From assembly GCF_029894125.1 (NCBI RefSeq), contig NZ_JARXYZ010000016.1, positions 1 through 64,000 on the forward strand: a stretch of DNA of 64,000 nucleotides, written 5' to 3'. Within the stretch, counting starts at the first letter, position 1. Each line of letters begins with the position of its first letter. The translations under genes were made by a program, and so were the position numbers. Below the pieces are notes generated by a model. The model was not told where the DNA came from. It ran no database searches and saw nothing but the letters and a program-made list of their open reading frames with translations. Positions 35,128 to 43,578 of the stretch are shown piece after piece. This stretch comes from Kitasatospora sp. MAA19. Lineage in GTDB: Bacteria; Actinomycetota; Actinomycetes; Streptomycetales; Streptomycetaceae.

Positions 35128-35571
35128 CTGGACGGCCGGGCCGCGCGACGGCGTGGCCCTTACGAGTCATCGGGCACGAGGAGCCGTGGACGACCACCCG
35201 CCCATGGGTGGGCAGGGGGGAGAGGCGTGGCAGGCTGGGCGCGCTCGTACGGACGGGAACGACGCCGGGTCTCGCTTCGGGGCGCGAGGTGGGGCACCCT
35301 CGGTCGGGTGCCGGGGGCGATGGCCCTCAGCGGTGACACATTCGACGGCACATGGCGCGCTCACCTGCCGGCAGGGCGCCGGTGGGGGTCCATTTCGTCG
35401 TCGCAGTCATGTGAGCCAGTAAATCAGATGGGCCGATTTGGGCCCAATTACTTGGATGTGATGTCCGCAATGCGGACGGCCAGCCCCGCCACCAGCGACG
35501 ATACGGCTCGGCGCCGCCACCGGGATGTCCGGATGGTGGCAGCGCCGGGCGGGCCGGAACGGGCGGAGGGC
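35128..35571. other. Intergenic region with an AT-richer, palindrome-bearing patch
   Basis: This 444-bp stretch lies between the GNAT gene end and the riboswitch. It should contain the metNIQ promoter. A markedly less GC-rich patch at about 35405-35480 contains a near-palindrome around GGGCCC (35435-35455) and a perfect GTCCGC-AAT-GCGGAC hairpin. Another palindrome is centred on CCCATGGG near 35205. No gene is supported here. Confidence 0.4.
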
Positions 35572-36075
35572 TCAGGCGGTCGCGGCGAGCGGCACCACGA
35601 CGGGCTTCTCCAGGTGCACCATGCTGAGCCGGTCGCTGATCGGCTCGACCGCGGCCTGCCGGTAGCCCAGGCGGGCGTACAGGCGCAGGTTGCCGAGGCT
35701 GCGGTGGCCGGTGGACAGGCGGTAGGAGGTCAGCGGGCGGCCGCCCTCGGCGAGGCGGCGCTCCAGCGCGTCCAGCAGCCGGCCGCCCAGGCCGTGCCGC
35801 TGCATCCTCGGGTGGACGACCAGGCGCCCTATCCGGCCGACGCCGTCGGCGTCGACCCGGCCGCGCACGGTGCCGACCACCTCGTCGCCGAGCCGGGCGA
35901 CCAGGACGTGCTGCTCGGACAGCTCGGCGCGCAGGCTCTCCAGGGTCTGCGTCAGGGGCTCGATCGCCCAGTCGCCGTACAGCTCCGCCTCGGGCTGGTA
36001 GCCGAGGTACTGGAGCTTGAGGATCTGCTCCGCGTCCTCGACGCCCGCCGCCGAGATGATCACGCTCATGCCCAT
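35572..36075 (-). CDS. GNAT-family acetyltransferase
   Basis: This 167-residue single-domain GNAT has a core VVGTVRGRVDADGVGRIGRLVVHPRMQRHGLGGRLL; the RHGLGGRLL stretch is the acetyl-CoA pyrophosphate loop. NLRLYARLGYR is the late beta-bulge motif. The substrate is unknown. The ATG at 36075 has GGGGAGG nine bases upstream, while MSVII six bases later is a weaker start. A good promoter lies about 170 bp upstream, so it is probably monocistronic. Confidence 0.88.
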   Translation of the reverse strand: MGMSVIISAAGVEDAEQILKLQYLGYQPEAELYGDWAIEPLTQTLESLRAELSEQHVLVARLGDEVVGTVRGRVDADGVGRIGRLVVHPRMQRHGLGGRLLDALERRLAEGGRPLTSYRLSTGHRSLGNLRLYARLGYRQAAVEPISDRLSMVHLEKPVVVPLAATA

Positions 36076-36245
36076 GTGCTGGGGCCTCCCCATCGTCGTG
36101 CCCGGCGCGCAAACGTGAGGGTGCCGCACCGGATGCCCTGCCGGAGATGTCCCGGCCGGGGATCTGCCCTGGCCGGGGGTGGCGCACGAACGTACCAGCC
36201 GTGCGGCCCGGAAGTGACCCGGGTCGACGGCGACGCGCTCACGCT

Positions 36246-36274
36246 CAGTATCCGAGTGATCGCGGCACCGTCAA
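36246..36274 (-). promoter_or_regulatory. Probable promoter of the GNAT gene
   Basis: Read leftward, TTGACG (36269-36274) is followed after 17 bp by ATACTG (36246-36251). Both are close to vegetative consensus and face the GNAT gene at 36075, giving a leader of roughly 165 nt. The rest of the 413-bp gap between the GNAT start and the sigma-like gene shows nothing I recognise. Confidence 0.5.
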
Positions 36275-36488
36275 GAGCTACGTTCGCCAGCGCTCTACCC
36301 GCGTGTCAGCTGCTCTCAACCTCCAGGGCGTTCGACGTGGCGAGGGTCACGCGGAGATCCGGGCGGGCGGCGGACGCCGCGCGGAGGACGGGCCGGAAAG
36401 CGGCGACGGCCGGACGCGAGGGGCGTCACCCGGCCGGAGCCAGCCTCCGGGGTGACCGGGGTGAGAAGCGTCGCCCCGGCCCCTCGAC

Positions 36489-36755
36489 TCACAGGAACCG
36501 CTCGGCGTGCAGGAGGACGCGCAGGCAGGCGAAGCAGCGGGATCGGGTGGGCCCGATCGAGCCGCGCGGCATCCCGAGGCGTTCGGAGAGCTCCCGGTAG
36601 GTGGGCGGCGGGTCCTCGGCGAGGGCGGCGACCAGCTCGGGGCAGCGGCCCGGCAGGCCGGCCACGGTCTCGCGGACCACGCGGCGGCGGCGTTCGGCGA
36701 GGTAGACGTCCTCGGCGGAGGGAACGGGCGGAAGGGTTGTGCACACACCGTGCAT
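36489..36755 (-). CDS. Orphan sigma-70 region 4 (ECF-type) protein, possibly truncated
   Basis: This 88-residue reading contains LPGRCPELVAALAEDPPPTY followed by RELSERLGMPRGSIGPTRSRCFACLRVLL. This is the helix-turn-helix region 4 of Streptomyces ECF sigma factors that normally span some 180-200 residues. Region 2, which binds the -10 element and core polymerase, is missing, and no ribosome site precedes the ATG. It may be a short region-4 protein or the surviving tail of a broken sigma gene. The flanking argH terminator isolates it from the arginine genes. Confidence 0.5.
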   Translation of the reverse strand: MHGVCTTLPPVPSAEDVYLAERRRRVVRETVAGLPGRCPELVAALAEDPPPTYRELSERLGMPRGSIGPTRSRCFACLRVLLHAERFL

Positions 36756-36802
36756 GACGGGCCGGGGCGGGGCCGGTTACGCCCGACCGGGGGCGCGGAC
36801 AC

Positions 36803-36841
36803 GGGAGGGGGCGCGACGGTCGGACCGTCGCGCCCCCTCCC
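36803..36841 (-). terminator. Terminator downstream of argH
   Basis: A perfect 19-bp inverted repeat, GGGAGGGGGCGCGACGGTC and its complement, has a 1-nt centre, so the real loop forms from the innermost bases. It begins 16 bp past the argH stop. Confidence 0.85.
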
Positions 36842-36856
36842 CCGGTCGACCAGAGG

Positions 36857-38281
36857 TCAGCCCTGGACCCACTCCTGCTGCCGCGCCAGGTCCGCCTTCA
36901 CCTCGGCGAGCTGGACCGCCACCGCCGACGGCGCGGTGCCGCCGCGCCCGTTGCGGGAGGCGATGGCGCCGTGCACGCTGAGCACCGACCGGACGTCGGG
37001 CGTCAGGTGCACCGAGATCGCGGCGAACTGCTCGTCCGTCAGGTCGGAAAGCTCGATGCCCTCGGCCTCGCAGACCTTGACGCAGGCGCCGGCCACCTCG
37101 TGCGCGACCCGGAACGGCACGCCCTGCTTGACCAGCCACTCGGCGATGTCGGTGGCGAGCGAGAAGCCCGCCGGGGCCAGCTCCTCCAGCCGCTCCCGGT
37201 GCACGGTGAGGGTGGCCATCATCCCGGTGAACGCGGGCAGCAGCACCTCCAGCGTGTCGCAGGAGTCGAAGACCGGCTCCTTGTCCTCCTGGAGGTCCCG
37301 GTTGTAGGCGAGCGGCAGGGCCTTGAGGGTGGCCAGCAGGCCGGTCAGGTTGCCGATCAGCCGGCCGGACTTGCCACGGGCGAGCTCGGCGATGTCCGGG
37401 TTCTTCTTCTGCGGCATGATCGAGGAACCGGTGGAGAAGGCGTCGTGCAGCGTGATGAAGCCGAACTCCTTGGTGTTCCAGATGATCACCTCCTCCGCGA
37501 TCCGGGAGAGGTTGATGCCGATCATCGCGGTCACGAACGCGAACTCGGCGACGAAGTCGCGCGAGGCCGTGCCGTCGATGGAGTTGCCGACCGAGCCGCC
37601 CTCGAAGCCGAGGTCGGCGGCGACGGCCTGCGGGTCGAGGCCGAGCGAGGAGCCGGCCAGCGCCCCGGAGCCGTACGGGGAGACGGCGGTGCGGGCGTCC
37701 CACTGGCGCAGCCGCTCGGCGTCCCGGCCGAGGGCCTGCACGTGCGCGAGGACGTGGTGGGCGAAGAGGACGGGCTGGGCGTGCTGGAGGTGGGTGCGGC
37801 CCGGCATCGCGGTGTCCGGGTGCGCCTCGGCGAGGCCGACCAGGGCGTGCTGGAGGTCGAGCACCAGGGCGCCGATGGTCTTCGCGTGGTCCCGCAGGTA
37901 CATCCGGAACAAGGTGGCGATCTGGTCGTTGCGCGAGCGTCCGGCCCGCAGCTTGCCGCCGAGTTCGGCGCCGAGGCGCTCCAGCAGGCCGCGTTCCAGG
38001 GCGGTGTGCACGTCCTCGTCGGCGACGGTGCCGGTGAAGGTGCCCGCCTGGACGTCGGCGAGCAGGGCGTCGAGGCCGGCCAGCATCGCGGCGAGCTCGT
38101 CGTCGGACAGCAGGCCGGCCTTGTGCAGGACCCGGGCGTGGGCCTTGGAGCCGGCGATGTCGTACGGCGCGAGGCGCCAGTCGAAGTGGACCGAGGCGGA
38201 GAGCTTGGCCAGCGCCTCGGACGGGCCGTCGGCGAAGCGCGCGCCCCAGAGGCGGACGTCGGCGTTCTGATCGGCGGTCAT
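36857..38281 (-). CDS. argH: Argininosuccinate lyase
   Basis: This 474-residue fumarase/aspartase-superfamily enzyme has LWGARFADGPSEAL at the N-terminus, the AGRSRNDQIATLFRMYLRD block, HLQHAQPVLFAHHVLA and the superfamily signature GSSIMPQKKNPDIAELARG, which holds the catalytic Ser loop. It splits argininosuccinate into arginine and fumarate, the last step of arginine synthesis. The start is set by AAGGAG eight bases before the ATG. It lies 46 bp after argG and is probably co-transcribed with it. Confidence 0.97.
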   Translation of the reverse strand: MTADQNADVRLWGARFADGPSEALAKLSASVHFDWRLAPYDIAGSKAHARVLHKAGLLSDDELAAMLAGLDALLADVQAGTFTGTVADEDVHTALERGLLERLGAELGGKLRAGRSRNDQIATLFRMYLRDHAKTIGALVLDLQHALVGLAEAHPDTAMPGRTHLQHAQPVLFAHHVLAHVQALGRDAERLRQWDARTAVSPYGSGALAGSSLGLDPQAVAADLGFEGGSVGNSIDGTASRDFVAEFAFVTAMIGINLSRIAEEVIIWNTKEFGFITLHDAFSTGSSIMPQKKNPDIAELARGKSGRLIGNLTGLLATLKALPLAYNRDLQEDKEPVFDSCDTLEVLLPAFTGMMATLTVHRERLEELAPAGFSLATDIAEWLVKQGVPFRVAHEVAGACVKVCEAEGIELSDLTDEQFAAISVHLTPDVRSVLSVHGAIASRNGRGGTAPSAVAVQLAEVKADLARQQEWVQG

Positions 38282-38327
38282 CGCGTGGGCTCCTTGCAGT
38301 GGGCGGGAGTTGGGGAGGTCAGCGGGA

Positions 38328-39521
38328 TCAGGCCAGGTCACGGCGGGCGGCGAGCTTCGAGGACATCCCGAAGATCTCGATGAAGCCCTTGGACATCGAC
38401 TGGTCGAAGGTGTCGCCGGTGTCGTAGGTGGCGAGGTTGAAGTCGTACAGCGACTGGCCGGACTTGCGGCCGTTGACCACGGCCCGGCCGCCGTGCAGGA
38501 CCATCCGGATCTCGCCGGACACGTGCTGGTTCGCCTCGTTCACGAAGCCGTCCAGCGCGCGCTTGAGCGGGGAGAACCAGAGGCCGTCGTAGACGAGCTC
38601 GGCCCAGCGCTGCTCCACCTGCCGCTTGTAGCGGGCGAGTTCGCGCTCGACGGTGACGTTCTCCAGGGCCTGGTGGGCGGTGATCAGGGCGATCGCGCCG
38701 GGGGCCTCGTAGATCTCCCGGGACTTGATGCCGACCAGCCGGTCCTCGACCATGTCCAGCCGGCCGACGCCCTGGGCACCGGCCCGCCGGTTGAGCTCCT
38801 CGATCGCCTGCAGGACGGTGACCTTGCGGCCGTCGACGGCGACCGGGACGCCGGCGTCGAAGGTGATGACCACCTCGTCGGCCTCGCGCGGGGCGGCCGG
38901 GTCCTGGGTGTACTCGTAGACGTCCTCGATCGGGGCGTTCCAGATGTCCTCCAGGAAGCCGGTCTCGACGGCCCGACCGAAGACGTTCTGGTCGATCGAG
39001 TACGGGGACTTCTTGGTGGTGGCGATCGGCAGGCCCTTGGCCTCCGCGAAGGCGATCGCCTTGTCCCGGGTCATCGCGTAGTCGCGCACCGGGGCGATGC
39101 ACTTCAGGCCGGGGGCCAGGGAGTTGATGCCGACCTCGAAGCGGACCTGGTCGTTGCCCTTGCCGGTGCAGCCGTGCGCGACGGTGGTGGCGCCGTGCTT
39201 GCGGGCGGCGGCGGCCAGGTGCTTGACGATGACCGGCCGGGAGAGCGCGGAGACCAGCGGGTACTGGCCCTGGTAGAGCGCGTTGGCCTTGACGGCCGGG
39301 AGGCAGTACTCGTCGGCGAACTCGTCGCGGGCGTCCGCGACCTCGGCCTCGACGGCGCCGCAGTCCAGCGCGCGCTGACGGATGACGTCCAGGTCCTCGC
39401 CGCCCTGGCCGACGTCGACGGCGACGGCGATGACCTCGGCACCGGTCTCCTCGGCGATCCAGCCGATGCAGACGGACGTGTCCAGACCGCCCGAGTAGGC
39501 GAGTACGACGCGCTCGGCCAC
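38328..39521 (-). CDS. argG: Argininosuccinate synthase
   Basis: This 397-residue enzyme opens with VVLAYSGGLDTSVCIGWI, the ATP-pyrophosphatase P-loop. GATTVAHGCTGKGNDQVRFE and KSPYSIDQNVFGRAVE are synthase signatures. It joins citrulline and aspartate using ATP. The GTG start at 39521 follows GAGGAG by six bases. An ArgR-box-like sequence lies 50-80 bp upstream. Confidence 0.97.
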   Translation of the reverse strand: MAERVVLAYSGGLDTSVCIGWIAEETGAEVIAVAVDVGQGGEDLDVIRQRALDCGAVEAEVADARDEFADEYCLPAVKANALYQGQYPLVSALSRPVIVKHLAAAARKHGATTVAHGCTGKGNDQVRFEVGINSLAPGLKCIAPVRDYAMTRDKAIAFAEAKGLPIATTKKSPYSIDQNVFGRAVETGFLEDIWNAPIEDVYEYTQDPAAPREADEVVITFDAGVPVAVDGRKVTVLQAIEELNRRAGAQGVGRLDMVEDRLVGIKSREIYEAPGAIALITAHQALENVTVERELARYKRQVEQRWAELVYDGLWFSPLKRALDGFVNEANQHVSGEIRMVLHGGRAVVNGRKSGQSLYDFNLATYDTGDTFDQSMSKGFIEIFGMSSKLAARRDLA

Positions 39522-39570
39522 GGCTTTCTCCTCACTGTGCTGTGTACAGGTCGTACAGGTTTGCGGCGAT

Positions 39571-39600
39571 GGGCATAAGTATGCACTACTCCGTATGAAA
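39571..39600 (-). promoter_or_regulatory. ArgR operator (ARG boxes) of argG
   Basis: Read leftward, an AT-rich island has TTTCATACGGA and TGCATACTTATGCC, two ARG-box-like halves about 20 bp apart. The layout resembles the site before argC. ArgR with bound arginine represses arginine genes in Streptomyces through such boxes, and argR itself is the adjacent gene. The exact boundaries are inferred. Confidence 0.6.
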
Positions 39601-39601
39601 C

Positions 39602-39637
39602 ACAAAACCCCGGCCGGTGGAATCCACCGGCCGGGGT
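39602..39637 (-). terminator. Terminator of the argCJBDR operon
   Basis: A 15-bp stem ACCCCGGCCGGTGGA / TCCACCGGCCGGGGT is followed, read leftward, by TTTTGTG. It starts 17 bp after the argR stop. It is one of the few terminators here with a T-run, which abuts the argG ARG boxes. Confidence 0.88.
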
Positions 39638-39653
39638 CTGCGGGGGTGCCGCG

Positions 39654-40202
39654 CTACTGCGCCTTGGCCTGGGCGAGTTGCATGAGGTGGTCGGCGAGCG
39701 CCTGACCGCCCGCCGGATCGCGGCTGATCAGCAGGACGGTGTCGTCGCCGGCGATGGTGCCGATGATCTCGAACACCTCGGCCTGGTCGATCGCCGAGGC
39801 GAGGAACTGCGCGGCCCCCGGCGGGGTGCGCAGCACCACCAGGTTGCCGGAGGCCGTCGCGGAGACCATCAGCTCGCCGGCCAGCCGGGCCATCCGGCCC
39901 TCGCTGGCCGACTCCCCCATCGGAGCGCGCGGCGTACGGTCGCCGCCCTCCGCCGGGACGGCGTAGATCAGCGCGCCGTCCCGGTTGCGGATCTTGACCG
40001 CGCCCAGCTCGTCCAGGTCCCGGGAGAGGGTCGCCTGGGTGACCACGAGTCCGTCGTCGGCGAGCAGCTTGGCGAGCTGGCTCTGCGAGCGCACGGGCTG
40101 GCGGGTGAGCAGGTCCACGATCCGCCGGTGGCGCGCGGTGCGGGTCTGCGGCACCTGCGGCGACGGGCTTGCGGCGGACGGGCCGGACTGGGAAGCGGTC
40201 AT
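39654..40202 (-). CDS. argR: Arginine repressor
   Basis: This 182-residue protein has an N-terminal winged helix (about 24-90: RHRRIVDLLTRQPVRSQSQL, TQATLSRDLDELGAVKIR) and a C-terminal oligomerisation and arginine-binding domain with PPGAAQFLASAIDQA and GTIAGDDTVLLISRD. It senses arginine and represses the biosynthetic genes. Its position inside the operon gives negative feedback. The start is preceded by GGGAG at nine bases; 23 bp separate it from argD. Confidence 0.96.
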   Translation of the reverse strand: MTASQSGPSAASPSPQVPQTRTARHRRIVDLLTRQPVRSQSQLAKLLADDGLVVTQATLSRDLDELGAVKIRNRDGALIYAVPAEGGDRTPRAPMGESASEGRMARLAGELMVSATASGNLVVLRTPPGAAQFLASAIDQAEVFEIIGTIAGDDTVLLISRDPAGGQALADHLMQLAQAKAQ

Positions 40203-40225
40203 GTGATTATTCTCCCGGACGACGG

Positions 40226-41431
40226 TCAACTCGCATCGGCCGGGGCGCTCTCGCGCACCGCCTGCAGGACGCCCGGCAGCGCGGCGAGGAAGGCATCCGC
40301 CTCCTGCTCGGTCAGCACCAGCGGCGGGGCCAGTCGGACGGCGTCCGGGACGGCCGCGTTGACCAGGAAGCCCGCCTCCTGCGCGGCGGCCTGCACCTTC
40401 GCCGACACCGGCTCGGTGAGCACGATGCCGAGCAGCAGGCCGGCGCCGCGCACGTGCGAGACCAGCGGGTCGCCGATCGCCTCGACGCCGTGGCGCAGCC
40501 GCTCGCTCAGCTTGCGGACGTGCTCCAGCAGGCCCTCGGACTCGATGGTGTCCAGCACCGCGAGCCCGGCCGCCGCGGCCACCGGGTTGCCGCCGAAGGT
40601 GGTGCCGTGCTGGCCCGGGGTGAGCAGTTCGGCAGCCTCGCCGAAGGCCAGCACCGCGCCCATCGGCAGCCCGCCGCCGAGCGCCTTGGCGAGGGTGACG
40701 ACGTCCGGCTCGACGCCCTCGACGGCCTGGTGGGCGAACCAGTACCCGGTGCGGCCGACGCCGGTCTGGATCTCGTCCAGGACCAGCAGGGTGCCCGTCG
40801 CCCGGGTGATCTCGCGGGCCGCCCGGAGGTAGCCCTCGGGCAGCGGGACGGCGCCGTTCTCGCCCTGGATCGGCTCCAGGAAGACCGCCGCGGTCTCGGT
40901 GGTGACGGCCGCGCGCAGCGCCTCGACGTCGCCGAACGGGACGTGCGTGACGTCGCCGGGCAGCGGGCGGAACGGCTCCTGCTTGGCGGGCTGGCCGGTC
41001 AGCGCGAGGGCGCCCATCGTCCGGCCGTGGAAGGCGCCCTGGAGGGCGACCAGGTGGGTGCGGCCGGTCCGGCGGCTGATCTTGAACGCGGCCTCGTTGG
41101 CCTCGGCGCCGGAGTTGCAGAAGAACACCCGGCCGCCCTCCCGGCCGTCCAGCGCCAGCAGCCGCTCGGCGAGGGCGATGGTCGGCTCGGCCATGAAGAG
41201 GTTGGAGACGTGACCGAGGGTGGCGATCTGCCGGCTGACCGCCTCGACGACCGCCGGGTGGGCGGTGCCGAGGGCGTTGACGGCGATGCCGCCGAGCAGG
41301 TCGGTGTACTCCTTGCCGTCGGCGTCCCAGAGCTTGGCGCCGGCGCCGCGCACCAGCGGGATCCGCGGGGTGCCGTAGTTGTCGGTGAAGGTGTGCTGCC
41401 ACCGGCCGGTCAGTTGCTCGTTCGCGGTCAT
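40226..41431 (-). CDS. argD: Acetylornithine aminotransferase
   Basis: This 401-residue class III PLP aminotransferase has the substrate segment FFCNSGAEANEAAFKISRR, the aspartate/aromatic pair LLVLDEIQTGVGRTG and the PLP lysine in VVTLAKALGGGLPMG. It converts N-acetylglutamate semialdehyde to N2-acetylornithine. It overlaps argB by 4 bp (ATGA), which couples their translation. Confidence 0.96.
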   Translation of the reverse strand: MTANEQLTGRWQHTFTDNYGTPRIPLVRGAGAKLWDADGKEYTDLLGGIAVNALGTAHPAVVEAVSRQIATLGHVSNLFMAEPTIALAERLLALDGREGGRVFFCNSGAEANEAAFKISRRTGRTHLVALQGAFHGRTMGALALTGQPAKQEPFRPLPGDVTHVPFGDVEALRAAVTTETAAVFLEPIQGENGAVPLPEGYLRAAREITRATGTLLVLDEIQTGVGRTGYWFAHQAVEGVEPDVVTLAKALGGGLPMGAVLAFGEAAELLTPGQHGTTFGGNPVAAAAGLAVLDTIESEGLLEHVRKLSERLRHGVEAIGDPLVSHVRGAGLLLGIVLTEPVSAKVQAAAQEAGFLVNAAVPDAVRLAPPLVLTEQEADAFLAALPGVLQAVRESAPADAS

Positions 41432-42360
41432 GCCAGTCCCCCGGTCACCATCGTCTCGTCGTCCGGCACGACCATCGTGCCGATGCCCTCGTCGGTGAAG
41501 ATCTCCAGCAGCAGGCTGTGCTGCACCCGGCCGTCCAGGACGCGGGCGGTGCCCACCCCGGAGCGGACGGCGCGCAGGCAGCCCTCCATCTTGGGGAGCA
41601 TGCCGCTGGCCAGGCCCGGCAGCAACTCGTCCAGCTCGCTCGCGCTGAGCTGGCTGATCACGTCGTCGGAGTTCGGCCAGTCCTTGTAGAGGCCCTCGAC
41701 GTCGGTCAGGACCACCAGCATCTCGGCGCCGAGCGAGACCGCCAGGGCGGCGGCGGCGGTGTCGGCGTTGATGTTGTAGACGTGGCCGTCGGCGCCGCGG
41801 GCGATCGAGGAGATGACCGGGATCCGGCCGTCGGCGATCAGCGCCTTCACCGCGCCGGCCTCGATGTTGACGATGTCGCCGACCAGGCCGATGTCGACCT
41901 GCTCGCCGTCCACCACCGCGTACCGCTTGACCGCCGTCATGGTGTGCGCGTCCTCGCCGGTCATGCCGACCGCGAACGGGCCGTGCCCGTTGAGCAGGCC
42001 GACCAGCTCGCGCTGCACCTGGCCGGCCAGCACCATCCGGACCACGTCCATGGTCTCGGGGGTGGTGACCCGCAGCCCGTTGGTGAAGTTGGACTCCAGG
42101 CCGAGCCGGTCCAGCTGGGCGCTGATCTGCGGGCCGCCGCCGTGCACCACGACGGGGTGCAGGCCGGCGTAGCGGAGGAAGACGACGTCCTGGGCGAAGG
42201 CCGCCTTGAGGCCCTCGTCCACCATGGCGTTGCCGCCGAACTTGATCACGACGGTCTTGCCGTGGAAGCGCTCCAGCCACGGCAGCGCCTCGATCAGCGT
42301 CATCGCCTTGGGCAACGCGGTGTTGTTCCGGGCCTGTTCGCCCTTGGGTGCGATCTTCAC
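41428..42360 (-). CDS. argB: Acetylglutamate kinase
   Basis: This 310-residue amino-acid-kinase-fold enzyme has VVIKFGGNAMVDEGLKAAF and VVVHGGGPQISAQLDRLG (phosphate-binding glycines), NINADTAAAALAVSLGAEML and the nucleotide-binding LTDVEGLY. It phosphorylates N-acetylglutamate. The N-terminal helix of some 20 residues before the core is the type found in arginine-inhibited hexameric enzymes, so feedback inhibition is likely (inference). Confidence 0.96.
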   Translation of the reverse strand: MKIAPKGEQARNNTALPKAMTLIEALPWLERFHGKTVVIKFGGNAMVDEGLKAAFAQDVVFLRYAGLHPVVVHGGGPQISAQLDRLGLESNFTNGLRVTTPETMDVVRMVLAGQVQRELVGLLNGHGPFAVGMTGEDAHTMTAVKRYAVVDGEQVDIGLVGDIVNIEAGAVKALIADGRIPVISSIARGADGHVYNINADTAAAALAVSLGAEMLVVLTDVEGLYKDWPNSDDVISQLSASELDELLPGLASGMLPKMEGCLRAVRSGVGTARVLDGRVQHSLLLEIFTDEGIGTMVVPDDETMVTGGLA

Positions 42361-42405
42361 GGGTGTCCCTCGTCCGAACGGGTGTCGCGCGTCAGGTGTC
42401 GCGGA

Positions 42406-43578
42406 TCAGGTGGAGTAGGCGCTGTTCTCGTGGACGTAGTCGGCGGTGAGGTCGTTGGTCCACAGCGAGGCGCTCGCCGTGCCGGCGTTGAGGTTCGCGG
42501 TGATGACGACCTCGCGGCCGCTCATGTCCACCAGGTCGCGGTCCTCGCCCACGCTGCCGCTCCGGCAGACCCAGACGCCGTTGATGGCCACGTCCAGCCG
42601 GTCCGGGTCGAAGGCGGCGTCGGTGGTGCCGATGGCGGCCAGCACCCGGCCCCAGTTGGGGTCCTCGCCGTGGATGGCGCACTTGAGCAGGTTGTTGCGG
42701 CTGATCGTCCGGGCGACGTCGACGGCCTCGCCCTCGGTGGCGGCGCCGGTGACGTCGATCCGGATCTCCTTGCTGGCACCCTCGGCGTCGGCGATCAGCT
42801 GGCGGGCCAGGTCGGCGCTGACGGTGCGGACGGCTTCGGCGAACTCGGCCTGGTCCGGGGTGACGCCGGAGGCGGCCGAGGCGAGCAGCAGCACGGTGTC
42901 GTTGGTGGACATGCAGCCGTCGGAGTCGATCCGGTCGAAGGTGGTACGGGTGGCGCCGCGCAGCGCGGCGTCCAGGGCGGCGCCGTCCAGGTCGGCGTCG
43001 GTGGTGATCACGACCAGCATGGTGGCCAGGCTCGGAGCGAGCATGCCCGCGCCCTTGGCCATGCCGCCGACCGTCCAGCCGGCCGGGCTGGTGACCTGGG
43101 CGGTCTTGTGCACGGTGTCGGTGGTCTTGATGGCGATCGCGGCGGCCTCGCCGCCGGTCGCGCTCAGCTCCTGGGCGGCCAGCGTGACGCCGGGCAGCAG
43201 GACGTGCATCGGGAGGCGCTCGCCGATCAGACCGGTGGAGGCGACGGCGACCTCGCCGGCGTTGAGCTTCAGCTCCTCGGCGACCTTCTCCGCGGTGGCG
43301 TGGGTGTCCTGGAAGCCGAGCGGGCCGGTGCAGGCATTGGCGCCACCGGAGTTGAGGATCACGGCGGAGACCTGGCCGCCCTTGAGGACCTGCTCGGACC
43401 AGAGGACCGGCGCGGCCTTGACCCGGTTGGCGGTGAAGACGCCGGCGGCGGCGAGCGCGGGGCCGTCGTTGACCACCAGGGCGAGGTCCGGGGTGCCGGA
43501 GGCCTTGATGCCGGCGGTGACGCCGGCGGCGCGGAAGCCCTTGGCGGCCGTCACCCCCACGTTCGTGCTGCTGCTCAC
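42406..43578 (-). CDS. argJ: Bifunctional ornithine acetyltransferase / N-acetylglutamate synthase
   Basis: This 390-residue protein self-cleaves: the segment KGAGMLAPSLATMLV contains the Thr that becomes the nucleophile of the beta chain. SGGANACTGPLGFQ and DRIDSDGCMSTNDTVLLLASAASG are family motifs. It recycles the acetyl group from N-acetylornithine to glutamate and may also use acetyl-CoA. The GTG start overlaps the argC stop by 4 bp. Confidence 0.96.
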   Translation of the reverse strand: MSSSTNVGVTAAKGFRAAGVTAGIKASGTPDLALVVNDGPALAAAGVFTANRVKAAPVLWSEQVLKGGQVSAVILNSGGANACTGPLGFQDTHATAEKVAEELKLNAGEVAVASTGLIGERLPMHVLLPGVTLAAQELSATGGEAAAIAIKTTDTVHKTAQVTSPAGWTVGGMAKGAGMLAPSLATMLVVITTDADLDGAALDAALRGATRTTFDRIDSDGCMSTNDTVLLLASAASGVTPDQAEFAEAVRTVSADLARQLIADAEGASKEIRIDVTGAATEGEAVDVARTISRNNLLKCAIHGEDPNWGRVLAAIGTTDAAFDPDRLDVAINGVWVCRSGSVGEDRDLVDMSGREVVITANLNAGTASASLWTNDLTADYVHENSAYST

